From: Rhinopomastus cyanomelas
Lineage: Eukaryota; Chordata; Aves; Bucerotiformes; Rhinopomastidae
DNA length: 64,000 nt
Assembly: GCA_013400115.1 (NCBI GenBank)
Contig: VXBP01005599.1
Coordinates: forward strand, 1 to 64,000
Direction: 5' to 3'
Shown here: positions 22,344-32,910 of the stretch, piece by piece
Numbering within the stretch: position 1 is the stretch's first letter
Layout: each line of letters starts with the position of its first letter
Translations under genes and position numbers: made by a program
Notes under the pieces: model-generated
Databases searched by the model: none
Seen by the model: the letters and a program-made list of their open reading frames with translations, nothing else
Told to the model about the DNA's origin: nothing

Positions 22344-23213
22344 TGCTGCAGTTTGAAAATTACCAGAATTTTCAGATGTGCGGGTTTGTGCTTTCATGAA
22401 GAACAAAAAGTTATGTTACTCTCAGAGGACCCTTCCCCCCAGTTACCTGTCCTAGGGGAGGTAACAGTGTCCCAAGACCTGCCCTAAGGGGTGGAGCTAG
22501 GAGTTAGCACATAAAAGGGACCATGATGTTTGTCCCGAATCTCTTCTGCTGAGGGCTTTCAGCCCAGCACGGGGTGCTAACCCCCACCCCCCATTCTCAG
22601 GGAGGTGGAGGTGGGAAGGTGGCTCGGCGGCTTCCAGCAGCTTCCTCCACCGTTTTCCCCTTCGGAAACAGGACGGAGGGGGCTTGCTGGGTCCGCTCCG
22701 TTCCCGTGAACAGCAGGGTGGAGGAGAACGGCCCGCGTGGTGCCATCCCCAGCCCAGCGTCGGCTGCGACTTGCCATGGCTTTCAGTGGCTCCCACCGTG
22801 GGTAGAAGATGTAGCGTCTCCGCACGGTTCCACCCCCGGGCCGGACCTGATGCCGCACGATCGGAGAAGCAAGACTTTGGTGCAGATTTACCATCACCAT
22901 CCCCCTCCACGGAGCAGTCCTTCAGCATCACGGGGAGCTGGGGTACTCCTCTGTCTTCCTCCAGAGGAGAGAGGAGGAGGACCTGGTGAGACACTGCAAA
23001 GGCCCATGCTGGTGACTTTCCTTGCTCTCTGTTACTTCTTTTGCATTATCTTCCTAACCTTTATCTGATTTGACTCTCCCGTTGCTCTTTCTGTCCCCCA
23101 GCCTCCTCTCCTCTCATCAAGAAAAGCAACAGGTGGACAGGGTTTGTGTCTTAATTTCACCCTTGGGATTAAATAAAATCAAGTGTCTGTGGGGTCCTCA
23201 TTAGACCTTGACA
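22344..23213 (+). mobile_element. 5' LTR of an ERVL-like provirus
   Basis: An 870-base LTR with TG (22344) and CA (23213) ends. The left end is fixed by the match to the solo LTR at 47505-48971, which starts TGTTGCAGTTTGAAAATT against TGCTGCAGTTTGAAAATT here. A TATA-like CATAAAAGGG lies at 22510-22519, and a poly(A) signal AATAAA sits at 23172-23177, only 40 bases from the 3' end. Transcription from that TATA box would therefore give an unusually long R region of about 650 bases, which is GC-rich. Candidate splice signals lie inside it: a donor CTGGTGAGA near 22983-22991 and a strong acceptor TTTCTGTCCCCCAG ending at 23101. The long open frames on both strands at 22497-23068 reflect base composition and are not genes. 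Confidence 0.8.
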
Positions 23214-23220
23214 TTTTAAT

Positions 23221-23238
23221 TGATGTAAGAAGTGGGAT
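23221..23238 (+). promoter_or_regulatory. primer binding site, Leu-tRNA type
   Basis: TGATGTAAGAAGTGGGAT lies seven bases after the LTR end. It differs at two positions from the complement of a Leu-tRNA 3' end, the primer typical of ERVL (class III) elements. This supports both the LTR boundary and the class assignment. Confidence 0.75.
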
Positions 23239-23615
23239 TCCTTGGTGTGAAAGTGCCACAACCTTTTGCTTTGTCTGAAATTTGTTTAGAATTTATTTAA
23301 AATTTGTTTGAGTGGCCTGTATCTCAGAGAGTAGAAGAGCTGAGAGTTTGTGTGATAAGCTCCTGCTGACTCTCTGAGATAACCACCCTTGTTTTACTGA
23401 GGTTTTGTATTGGATTTGCTTCTCAGGGACTGAAGGGGTGAAAATTGTGTTATTTGAGTATCGGTGTCAAATCACCTGTTTTTCCCCATTTGTTCTGTGT
23501 GAATTTTTATTCTGTCCTAAATGTAGCTACTTCTTGGGGATGAGGGGGTGGAAATTTTGTGGTGTAACTTACATAGGTGCCTCCCTGAGATAGACTACCT
23601 CCTAAAATGTGCACT

Positions 23616-25030
23616 ATGGGCAAAAATAAAAGTGCGGGTGATAATAAGGATGTGGTGTTTAATTTATTGGAGAAATACTGAGCACGGCCTACCATATGCA
23701 ACAAGGACTGGGCATGAGTTAATTGGTGTAATTTTCAGGGGATGGTAGATCTAATTGTTTTGTTGCATCAAAACGCTGGAGTACGATCAGGGAAAGCAAA
23801 GGCGATTGAGTGTTAGGTACATGCTTGGTTACAACTGTAAAAGAATGAGAAAACCAGCGGAAGGCTGACTTACAAGTTATGGATCTTTTGCAAGACCAAA
23901 ATTGGTCCTTACAGGACCAGGTGAATATATTGAAAGAGCAATTGGTAGAAAAGGAATAAAAGGCAAAGAACTTGGAGTCTGCACTTCAAGAGCAACTCTC
24001 CATGGAAAGAGAGCTTAAAGCTCCTAAGAAGGAGAAAACTGAATATCCTTATAATGAGTTAGAAGCAGCAAGAACTATGTTAGATAACATAAAAACCTCT
24101 TTGCGATCTCTGATTAAGAGAGCGTTTACACAGGATGATGCTGATGAGGCTCTGCAGAGAACTACTAAGGAAAGTCCTTATAGTGCTATGGAAATAGCCA
24201 AGTTAAAAAAACAATGTAGTTGCACCCCCAGAAAACTGGAAACAGAATTTGTCTGCAGGATTTCTTTATGTGGTGGAGACCAGGTTCTGTTAAATGAAGA
24301 AGCAGCTTCTGAATACTGAGGTCCTGGCATTTTTCTAACAACAAATGACCACAGAGCCCCTCGGTTTCTGACTCAATGGGCTGCCTGTTGGGCTGTAGGG
24401 CTGACTCCACTTCAGAGAGGGGATCCTCTAGCTATTGTTGGAACAATAGATCAGCTCGTGGAAAGTGTGCAAAGGCAGCGTGTTTACAGATGATGTATAA
24501 CAGTGAATTAGAGCCGGGTCTTGAATCCCTAATGTTGTTGTAAGTAGACCCAGAATGAATGACTCACCTTATTCGGGGACTCCCGGAATCTTTGAAACCT
24601 GTTGTATACAGCTACAGAGACAGATCAAAACTATGCCCCCAGCTGAAAGAATAGCAGTGTTCCTTGAAGAATGACCTCCCCCTAGGGACTCTAAGGTGGG
24701 GATGACACACATTGAACATGAGGGAAGTCACTCAGGAATTAATGAACTATGGGTGTAAATGTTGTCCAGTCACTGAGTCCAAGATACTGAGGCAGGCTGA
24801 GGTAAAACTCCTCCTTCCTCAAGGTAACAAAAAGATCTCTTTTTCCAAACCTTCCAAAGTGAATAAACATAATGGTTTATGGACTCTATGATGGTAAAAA
24901 GGTATCCCAGAGATCTGATGGACGTGTTGCCTATTGATCAATTGGAAAAAATTAGTGATAATGTGGTGAAAGGAGTCAGTCATAGTAAAAGAGAAGGCAA
25001 TGTTTTGTGCTCTGAGTGCTCTGCTGTTCA
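23616..25030 (+). pseudogene. ERVL-like gag remnant
   Basis: This is the decayed structural-protein region of the provirus. A possible start at 23616 (MGKNKSAGDNKDVVFNLLEK) runs only 20 codons to a stop. After a gap, a helical, charge-rich stretch at 23880-24150 follows (DLLQDQNWSLQDQV, then AAPKEK-like repeats and LEAARTMLDNIKTSLRSLIK), which looks like a coiled coil. Downstream at 24250-24480 there is capsid-like text (LCGGDQVLLNEEAASEY, then FLTQWAACWAVGLTPLQRGD). Frames change several times and stops are common. From general knowledge, ERVL elements carry gag-pro-pol but no env, and none is seen here. There is no sign of a usable protein. Confidence 0.7.
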
Positions 25031-25089
25031 TCAATTTATCAGAGAAATCAATTGCTAAATGCCCATCAGGAAACTAGAAACTTCACCTC

Positions 25090-25548
25090 CTAGAAGTGGG
25101 TGGTGGAGGTGAAGGATGGTTGCATGTTAGACAGCTCACTGAAAACAGAAGAGGCAACTTATTAATTACTTGCCTTGTGAGACCTAAACAAATGCCAGTG
25201 ACATTCATAATTGACATCGAAGCACGAATTTCTGCACTTAAAAAGCAAGATGCCAACGAAAGCAGCGTAATTTTGTCAAAGCAGCAGATGTTCGTGGCTG
25301 ATGCCTTTGGATATGTACAAGCACAGGCCCTTGCCAAAGTCAGTCTGCGACTTCCTGGGGAGAGTAAATCTACCTCTATAACAACAGTAGCCAGGCAGTT
25401 CCCTCTGAACCTTTTCGGATTAGATGTCCTGAAAAGAAGCATGTGGACAGATGATAAGGGCAGGGAATGGTCCTTCGGTGTCCCAAAGTGGCACCACCAC
25501 TCCCCGCTTCAAAGACCACAAGCATTAAACTTTATCCCTTACGTTTAG
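25090..25548 (+). pseudogene. ERVL-like protease remnant
   Basis: An open frame of about 150 codons reads LLITCLVRPKQMPVTFIID and continues IEARISALKKQDAN. The position and context match the retroviral aspartic protease, but the catalytic triplet, normally Asp-Thr/Ser-Gly, reads Asp-Ile-Glu, so the enzyme would be dead. A flap-like and C-terminal stretch follows (FPLNLFGLDVLKR). It lies between gag and reverse transcriptase as expected. Confidence 0.7.
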
Positions 25549-25599
25549 GGGAATGGGAAGGAATAACCCCTGTCCTGGAGGATTTAAAAGAATGAGGGA

Positions 25600-26690
25600 C
25601 TATTATTACTACCCATTCTTGACACAATGCCCCCCATTTGGCCTGTCAGAAAACCTAATGGTAAATGGAGACTTACTGTGGACTACCAATGGCTAAACTT
25701 TAATACAGGCCCTTTAACTGCTGCTGTGCCTAATACAGCTGAATAATTGCCACTATTCAGGAACACGCAGACCCTATCAAGGTATCATGGCAACTATTGA
25801 TGTTATGGATATGTTCTTTATGGTCTCTGTGCAATCCCAGGACCAGGAACAGTTTGCTTTTATGTGGGAAGGACAACAATACACCTTTACATGACTCCCA
25901 CAGTGTTATAAACACTCCCCAATTGTGACACATTGTGTCAGCCCAAGAATTAGAAACCATAACACTTGAATGAGTCAAGATCTATCAGTATATTGATGAT
26001 GTACTGATAGGAGGGGAAAACTTAGAAAAGGTCCAGATGACACAGGATAGGCCTATCCTCCATCTCGAAAGCTTGGGACTAAAAATCTCTCCTGAGAAGA
26101 CACAGAAACCATCTAATGAAATTAAATTTTTAGGGATCTGATGGAAGGGAGGAAATGCATGCATGCCCTCAGATACCTTATCAGCTTTAGACCACATTAG
26201 GATGCCAGAATCTAAGAAGGAACTGCAGCAATCTTTAGGATTGCTAGTGTTTTGGAGAAAACACATCCCTGACTTTTCTATTATTGCTCAACCTCTATAC
26301 GATTTACCAAAGAAAAGAGAATCATGGGATTGGACCTCTGCTCATGATGAAGCTTTGTGTTTATTGGTATTTGAGGCTACTAATTATCAGGCTCTTGGCC
26401 CAATTCATCCTACTGACCCAGTGCAGGTTGAATGGGGATGTGCCCAGACAGGATTGTCTATACATTTCTGACAGAAAGGACACGAAGGAAGCCCATGACC
26501 TGTAGGATTTTATTCTCACAGCTTCAAGGATGCAGAAAAGCATTATACTGTATGGGAAAAAGGCTTGTTCATCATTAGCTTAGCTCTAAGGGAAGCTGAG
26601 TGTACTATATGCCAGCAGCCAATTGTACTTAGAGGACTTTTTCAAGTAATTAAAGTAATTAAACTCCTGACACGGTGGCACAGAGGGCCT
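25600..26690 (+). pseudogene. ERVL-like reverse transcriptase remnant
   Basis: The text PVRKPNGKWRLTVDYQ at about 25635-25690 marks the N-terminal fingers. After frameshifts, IYQYIDDVLIGGENLEKVQ at 25982-26038 gives the catalytic YIDD box. Connection-like text follows (RMPESKKELQQSLGLLVFW, then FSIIAQPLYDLPKKRESW and DWTSAHDEAL), continuous from 26163 to a stop at 26469. The YIDD aspartates survive, but stops and frame changes (for example just before LNFNTG) show the gene is inactive. Confidence 0.85.
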
Positions 26691-26839
26691 TAGTGCAGAA
26701 GCAGTTATGCCCAGATAGGACATTTTTGTGCTCTTTTTCAAGTATCAGAGGTAGCAGCAAACAGTCTAGCAATGCAAGAGAATGTAGATGCAGATCTAAA
26801 GGTAGATGCACTTCCCCCAGTGGTGAGGGTTGCACCTCC

Positions 26840-27110
26840 ATTTTCAGAAGACCTGGAAAACATCTATTTCACAGACACCTCAGCAAGAAGGGAAGGTAAA
26901 ATGTGAAAATACCGAGCTGTAGCACTGCAAGTGAATACAGGCCAACAGCTAATCCCAGAAAGAGAAGGGAGTGCCCAAGTACGAGAATTAATAGCTGTGT
27001 GGAGTGTCTTTCAACATGAATCTTCTTCATCTTTCACTACCTATATCTATACTGATTCCTTTGCTGTCTTTGAAAGGTGTAGAGATTGGCTTCTGTTTTG
27101 AGAACAAAAT
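26840..27110 (+). pseudogene. ERVL-like RNase H remnant
   Basis: Acidic-residue motifs of retroviral RNase H are seen in order: IYFTDTSARREGK near 26860-26900, AQVRELIAVWSVF near 26975-27015 and TYIYTDSFAVF near 27040-27075. A stop (KM*KYR) interrupts between the first two. It follows the reverse transcriptase directly. Confidence 0.75.
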
Positions 27111-27389
27111 GCACGGGAGGTAAATAGAATTCCTGTTTGGCTGAAGGCAAAATGCAAGATATTTTGACCATTGCTAGACAAGGAGATTTTGCCATAGCAC
27201 TTCACATCAACAGGACCATACTCCTGCCAGTCGGTGTAATGATAAGGTGGATTAATTGGCCAGACTTGCCCCCTTGCAGAATAACTCAGTAGCTGAAGAT
27301 TGGCGATGCTTGTAAAAAGGAACATGTAGAAAGGAGCCCTACTGGAGCTAGTGGTCTCTACAGGGAAGCCCAAGCTAGGGGTTGGCTTG

Positions 27390-27650
27390 TCACTACGGAG
27401 CACTGCTGAGCTTGTATTTCTGCTTGTGAACAGTGTTGTACCCACTTAAGAAGACATCCCTTAGAAGAGACTCTTTGACAAGGGAAAGGCATGTGGGAGG
27501 CTTGGCAAGTTGACCACAGTGATCCCTTTTGAAAATCAGAAGGGAAACAATACATACTGGTAGGAGCAGAGATTGTTTCTGGATTGGCTCAATCTAAGAC
27601 ATTTGTAAGAGCTACAGGAGACAATACGGTGAAGATCCTAAAAGATTGGT
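27390..27650 (+). pseudogene. ERVL-like integrase N-terminal remnant
   Basis: Text resembling the zinc-binding Cys pair (CEQCCTHLRRHP) at about 27425-27465 is followed by WEAWQVDHSDPF near 27493-27530, where the Asp would be the first catalytic residue. The remainder of the integrase core is missing: after LKDWFPLS (about 27650) recognisable pol text ends. A large 3' deletion separates it from the LTR. Confidence 0.65.
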
Positions 27651-27716
27651 TTCCTCTCTCTCTTCTTTCCTCTCTAAGCCACCGTGGGCCATGAAAGCAG
27701 TCTTTGAGCCACAGGG

Positions 27717-28345
27717 TGGTGTGATGAAGTGAATTAAGGAGGACTCTGTCTCAAAGCTGCTTGGTGAGTGTGACATAGCAACTTGATGAACTCTGAAGAG
27801 CAGCAACCAGCTGGATAACGTTTATTGGACACTACAGCTCCCAACACATAAGCAACTGAAGCTATGACACAGCAGTTTTCACTCTTTCTTGGAACTATGA
27901 AACAGCAGCTTCATGACCTGGTTCCCCTCACAAATATGCATATCTCAACACCTCCTCCTCATGCATATGCAAAACACTTCTTGGAATCAAGGCCAACCTG
28001 AATGCCCCCTCCTGCATATGGAAGGCGTAACCCAAACAAAACCTCTGCTCTGCATTGATGGTGTGACACCCAACGCCAAAGACCACCTGAAGACAGACGT
28101 CACGGGACTCTACAATGGCCCATGCTGGTGACTTACCTTGCCCTTTCTCTGACTTCTTTTGCATTATCTTCCTAACCTTTTTCTGCTCTGATTCTCCTAT
28201 TGCTTTTTCTACCCCGCTACACTTTTCCTCTCCCCTTATCCAGAAAAGCAACAGGTAGACAGCGTCTCACCTCGTTTGTGTCTTAATTTCACCTTTGGGA
28301 TCAAATGGAATCAAATGTCTGTGGGCTCCCCACTGGGCCCCAACA
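27717..28345 (+). mobile_element. 3' LTR of the ERVL-like provirus, divergent 5' half
   Basis: The last 240 bases (28106-28345, from ATGGCCCATGCTGGTGAC to CCCAACA) align with 22994-23213 of the 5' LTR at about 80% by eye. The upstream part (start uncertain, placed at TGTGATGAAG after a purine-rich run) has no match to the 5' LTR. The poly(A) signal is mutated (AATGGAATC where the 5' LTR has AATAAAATC). Flanking bases outside the two LTRs (TCCAC left, GCTTC right) do not form a target duplication. Confidence 0.6.
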
Positions 28346-29746
28346 GCTTCCCAGACAGAAGGCAGAGTACTGTCTTAGAAAACTGAAGTTGGCTGCTTCA
28401 AATTTAGTCTGCTTTCACTCGAAACTCACCAATTAGGATGGATGAATTCTTAACAAGACAAAAATATTCACTTTTGTATTTTTAATTGGTTATTTTAATA
28501 ACCACTGCCTCCAATTATTCCTGAAACTGGCCTTCCCATCATTTCTGGGAGTGGAGATAAAATAAAGCCTTCAGAAAAATGACATTGCAATCAAGTAGCC
28601 ATACACTGACTACAGACATTGCCAAATCATAAAAAGGCCCTACCTGTCCCCACTATTTCCTGCTTTATATCAAGCCCTATATAGCAAGAAGCACTCAGAG
28701 GAAAGTGGTAAACACTTTAAAAGCTCTATTGTTGCCAACTCTGATTGAAGCAAAACCAGTATCATTAAACAATTCAAGAGGAAAAATATCCAGCTACAAT
28801 CAACCATCTTTTCAGCAAGCAGAAAGTGACGCTATTTAAATGAATGAGAACAGCTGACCCTTGCCCATTCCTTTCCCTTGACTCAACTGTCTAGATGAGT
28901 CATGATCAAATACATCCACATATTTGCAGCAGTCTTTTTTCTAAGGCTGTGAACAAACTGCATTACCGAACTACCGAGGTTTCAGAATTCCAGCAAGACC
29001 ACAAATTTATTTCCAGTGCTGTATCTATTTAGCAAATCACTGCAGCAAACCTCTGCAGCATCCCCTCGGGTTCCTGCAGTGCTCATTTTTCTCCTCTGCT
29101 TCAGCAAGGAGTTTAGCACCTGCACATTTCTGCAGGAGAATAAAATGAGCATAGAGAAAGCTTTCAAATCATCACAGGCAAAAATAAATCTCCCTTTGCA
29201 CTGAATCTTTCTTCACCTACACTGACTGCTCCAGAAACTACAATAAGTTTATCTGATTGTAGTAGTCAGGATACATGATGAAGCTACAGTCACTGTAGGA
29301 GGAAGTGCTTGAGTTTTTAGCTCACTGCATCTTTCTTTTAGTTTTCCTCATCATATCCATACTCCTTTCCCCCAGGCTAGAACAATCACGCATTATCAAC
29401 CCCTCTGTACTAAAAAGGTAAGATTATTGTGCACTAAAACGTCTGGAAGAGTTAGGATTCCAAAAATCCTTTTGGTGTTCCTTTCCAGGAGCATGAAAGA
29501 AGGATCAGTGCACAGCAGAGATGTGCAACACTCACACTAAGATGGAAACATCACTTATCACTGTGAGGTTTCTTTGTGAGAGAAAGCACTAAGGAATGAA
29601 AGCAGACGTAACAAAAGCATAAACAGATCAGACTCTGCAAAGGGCAGAGAAAACCAAAGCTAATATCCAGTCTGAGCTTAGCACTACTCTCAGTCAAAAA
29701 AAAGGACAAAAGCAAAATATTTGGAAAATATTTGGAAGAATAAAGA
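28346..29746. other. unique sequence, nothing recognised
   Basis: No supported feature. Confidence 0.45.
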
Positions 29747-32205
29747 GTCACAGAAAAATTGAGGTTGGAAAAGACCTCTGAGCAAATCCAGCCCATCCTA
29801 TGACCTAACACAACGACATTGGCCAGAAAAGGGCGGTAGGTGCCATAGCCAGGCTGTTCCTAAACTTGCCCTTGTTATAGTTCATTAAATTTGTCCCTGT
29901 CCAGCTCACCAGCTTGTCCAGGACTTACTGAATGGCAGCACAGTCTGCTGGAGTGTCGGCCACTCTTCCCAGCTTTCTGTCATCAGAAAACTTGCTGATA
30001 GTACTCTCTAATCCCTCATCCAAGTCATTAATGAATAGATTGAATAGGACTGGTCTCAGTACCGACCCCTGGGGCACTCTACTATGTAAGGGCCTCCAAC
30101 CAGACTGTCTCATAGATAACTACACTCTGGCTTCTATCCTGCAGCCAGCTCACAATGCACCTCACTACTTGATTATCCAGTCCACACTGCCTCGGTTTGG
30201 CTGTGAGAATGCTGTGGCAGCCTGTGTCAAATGCCTTACTCAAGATAGACCACATCCACCACTCTGCCATCATCTATCCACCTGGTTATGCTCTCATAAA
30301 AGGCTATCAGATTAGTCAAGCATGATTTCCCCTTGGTGAAGAGGGTCCCTAATGACCCTCTTGTCCTTGATGTGCCTGGAGACAGCGTCTAGGACAAATT
30401 GTTCCATCACCTTTCCTGGGATGGAGGTGAGGCTGACCGGTCTATGGTTACCTGGGTTCTCCTTCTGACACTTTTGGAAGATTGGAGTGACATTTGCTAT
30501 CCTTCAGTCCCCAGGCACCTCTCCTGATCCCCATGACTTAGGAAAGATGATGGACCGTGGCCTAGGAATGACATCCGCTGTCTCCTTTAGCACGCGCGGG
30601 TGCATGCTTTTATATACATCCACTTTGCTCAACTTATCCCTAACCCAGTCCTCATAAACCAGGGCAAACTTCTCTCTTGTTTCAACTTCCTCTAGGGCCT
30701 CAGCAGTCTGGGGATTGAGATCAGTACAGGGGGCCTACACATTGCCTCTAGTTTTAGTTTTGCCTGCAATGTGTTTGAAGAAGCCCATTTTGTTGCCCTT
30801 GACCTCTCTTGCAAGGTTTAATTCCAAGGAGGGCTTGGCTTTTCTAGTTGCATCCCTACATTCTCTCATCAGAGCCTTATAATCATCCCAAGTGGCCATC
30901 TCCCACTCCCATGACTGGTAGACTTTGTTCTTCTTCAGTAGCTCCATGTTTAACCATGCAGGTCTTCTGGCTCCCTAACTTGACTTCCTTCATTGACCTC
31001 CGTCCTGTTGGAATGCTCTGATATTGGGCTTCAAAGAGGTGGTCTTTGAATGTTAACCAGCTATCCTGAGCTCCTTTACCTGCCATTACTCTGTCCCATG
31101 GGCTTTCCCCTAGCAATTGCTTGAAAAGGCCAAAGTTGACCCTACTCAAGTCCAGGGTTGTAATTCTGCTAAGTATTCTATTTCTGGCACATGAGATCCT
31201 GAACTCCACCATCTCGTGGTGAATGCAACCAATGCTGCCCTCAACCTTCACTGCTCCAACCAGACCCTCCTTGCTGGTGAGTACAAGATCCAGCAGCGTT
31301 CCTCTCCTACTGGACTCCTCCACCATTTGCCTTAGAATGTTGTCACCAATGCGCTGGAAGAACCTCCTGGACTATGGATGGCTGGTTGGCTATCAGGGTA
31401 ATTAACATCCCCCATGAGAATCAGGGCCTGTATCTGTGACACTGTTGTCAGCTGCCTGTAGAAGACCTCATCAACTTCCTCATTCTGATCTGGTGGCCTG
31501 TAATAGACAACTGCAACAGTGTCATTCCATGCCTGCCTACCCCTTGATCTGCACCCATAAACTCTCAATTCTGTCTTCATCCACCTCAGGATGGAACTCA
31601 GTATGTTCCAGTGTGCTTTGGTGTACAGGCACTTCAGGGGGTGGCCTGAGTGCTCCGATTTCACCCTAGGACAGCGAGAGGCTGCCTGGTTTTCATCAAG
31701 ACCAGAACTTTGTCCCACTGTTGCGCACCCATCAGCTATCCCACCTTCCTCATATCGAATTTAAAGCCCTCTGAATTAGCCCTGCCAATTCCTGCCCCAG
31801 AACCCTTTTTCCCCTCTGAGATAAACCTCTCCTATGTGGACCTGTCAGATCTGGCACCTTATAGATCTCATCAGAATCAAAGAACCCAAAGCCTTTTCTG
31901 TAGCACCAGTCTTGTAGCCAGGCTTTAATATACTGAATCCTTCTATTCCAGCCTGCATGCTCACCCCAAAATAGAAGTAATGAAGAGAATACAATTTGGT
32001 GTCCCAGACTCTTGTACCAAACATCCTAAGCACTTGAAGTATTTCTTCATTCCCCTCAGGCTAGGCTATGGAACACAGCTTCCCCTCCTGTCTGGATCAT
32101 CAGCAGTGGGTAATAGTTAGTTGATTTGGCCATTTTAGGGAGCATCCTAGTGATATCCCTGGTTTAGGCTCCAAGTAGACTGCAGACTTCCCTATGATGT
32201 TCTGT
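29747..32205 (-). mobile_element. longest CR1 LINE: ORF1 tail, endonuclease and RT, internally deleted
   Basis: Reading right to left: ORF1 C-terminal text at 32040-32205 (matches 11930-12117), then ORF2. The apurinic-type endonuclease is at 30883-31718 (VAVVYYRPPDQNEEVDEVFY, LILMGDVNYPD, TLLDLVLTSKEGL). The Gly-Asp-x-Asn motif is kept, while the usual Ser-Asp-His motif reads IHH. Linker text (MGFFKHIAGKTK) is at 30740-30800. Reverse transcriptase is at 29925-30600, with motif A text SILSKAFDT and the catalytic box changed to FSDD in SKFSDDRKL. At about 29862 the RT thumb jumps directly to a 3' UTR of the GAGGTTGGAAAAG type, so 600-700 bases including the ORF2 C-terminus are deleted. Multiple stops make it inactive. 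It is the only copy here retaining most of ORF2. Confidence 0.92.
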
Positions 32206-32244
32206 GATTTCAGATAGGAAATGCTACTGGTGTAGATTATAATC

Positions 32245-32310
32245 TTAGAATCATAGAATAGTTTGGATTGGAAGAAACCTTCAAGATCATCAAGCCTAAT
32301 CTTTTCGTTT
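32245..32310 (-). mobile_element. CR1 LINE 3' tip
   Basis: TTAGAATCATAGAATAGTTT followed by about 45 bases of 3' UTR ending CCTAATCTTTTC. It adjoins the shared flank block at 32320. Confidence 0.85.
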
Positions 32311-32319
32311 AAGCAAATT

Positions 32320-32499
32320 ATTTTTAAAAATCTAGAAGAAAACCTTCTCTTGCTGCCATTTCAGTTCAGCCTTTTGTTGCATGCCTTAGTGAAATCTCTG
32401 CCTCAGTGAAACACATTTAAAGCCTTCAGATGAGCTGATGCAATTTCATCACTGTTCCTGAAAGGTCATTTCTTCCCTCATGCCAAAACCAATTCAAGG
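32320..32499. repeat. flank block shared with 9700-9888
   Basis: The partner of the 9700 block, lying directly beyond the 3' end of the CR1 at 32500. It contains the same AGCCTTCAGATGAGCTGATG core and TTCATCACTGTTCCTGAAAG run. On its far side is a second, very short CR1 tip (32245-32310), which the 9700 copy lacks. Confidence 0.75.
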
Positions 32500-32910
32500 G
32501 ATCATAGGATTACAGAATCCTTTCTGGCTGGAAGAAACGTTCAAGATCTTAAAAAATCCAACCTTTTCCTAGCCCTGTCAGCACCACTAAACTCTGTCTG
32601 CCAACACAACAGCTACCCTTCTCTTCAACATCTCCAGGGATGGGGACTCAACTCCCTCCCTGTTCCAGTGCCTGACAACCCTTTCAGGAAAGAAATTCCT
32701 CCTGACATCCAACCTGAACCTCCCCTGGTGCAGCTTAAGGCCTTTTCCCCTCAACCTATTAGTGGCCACTAAGGAGAACAGACCAACCCCCACCTCTCAA
32801 CAATCTCCTTTCAAGTAGTTGTATTCAGCAAGATGATCTCCCCTCCATCTCCGCTTCTCCAGGCTAAAGAACCCCAGTTCCCTCAGCTATTCCTCATAAG
32901 ACAAGTGATA
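32500..32910 (-). mobile_element. CR1 LINE 3' end (CCTTTTCCTAGCCC subfamily)
   Basis: Begins GGATCATAGGATTACAGAAT. The minus-strand frame at 32587-32793 reads [20 protein letters not shown] and [19 protein letters not shown]. It extends about 200 bases further 5' than the related copy at 9889. Confidence 0.9.

Noticed and set aside
22497..23068. Overlapping open frames of 164-165 codons on both strands
   Set aside because: They lie inside the GC-rich long R region of an LTR, overlap each other on opposite strands, and have low-complexity Pro/Gly/Ser-rich translations. Composition explains them.
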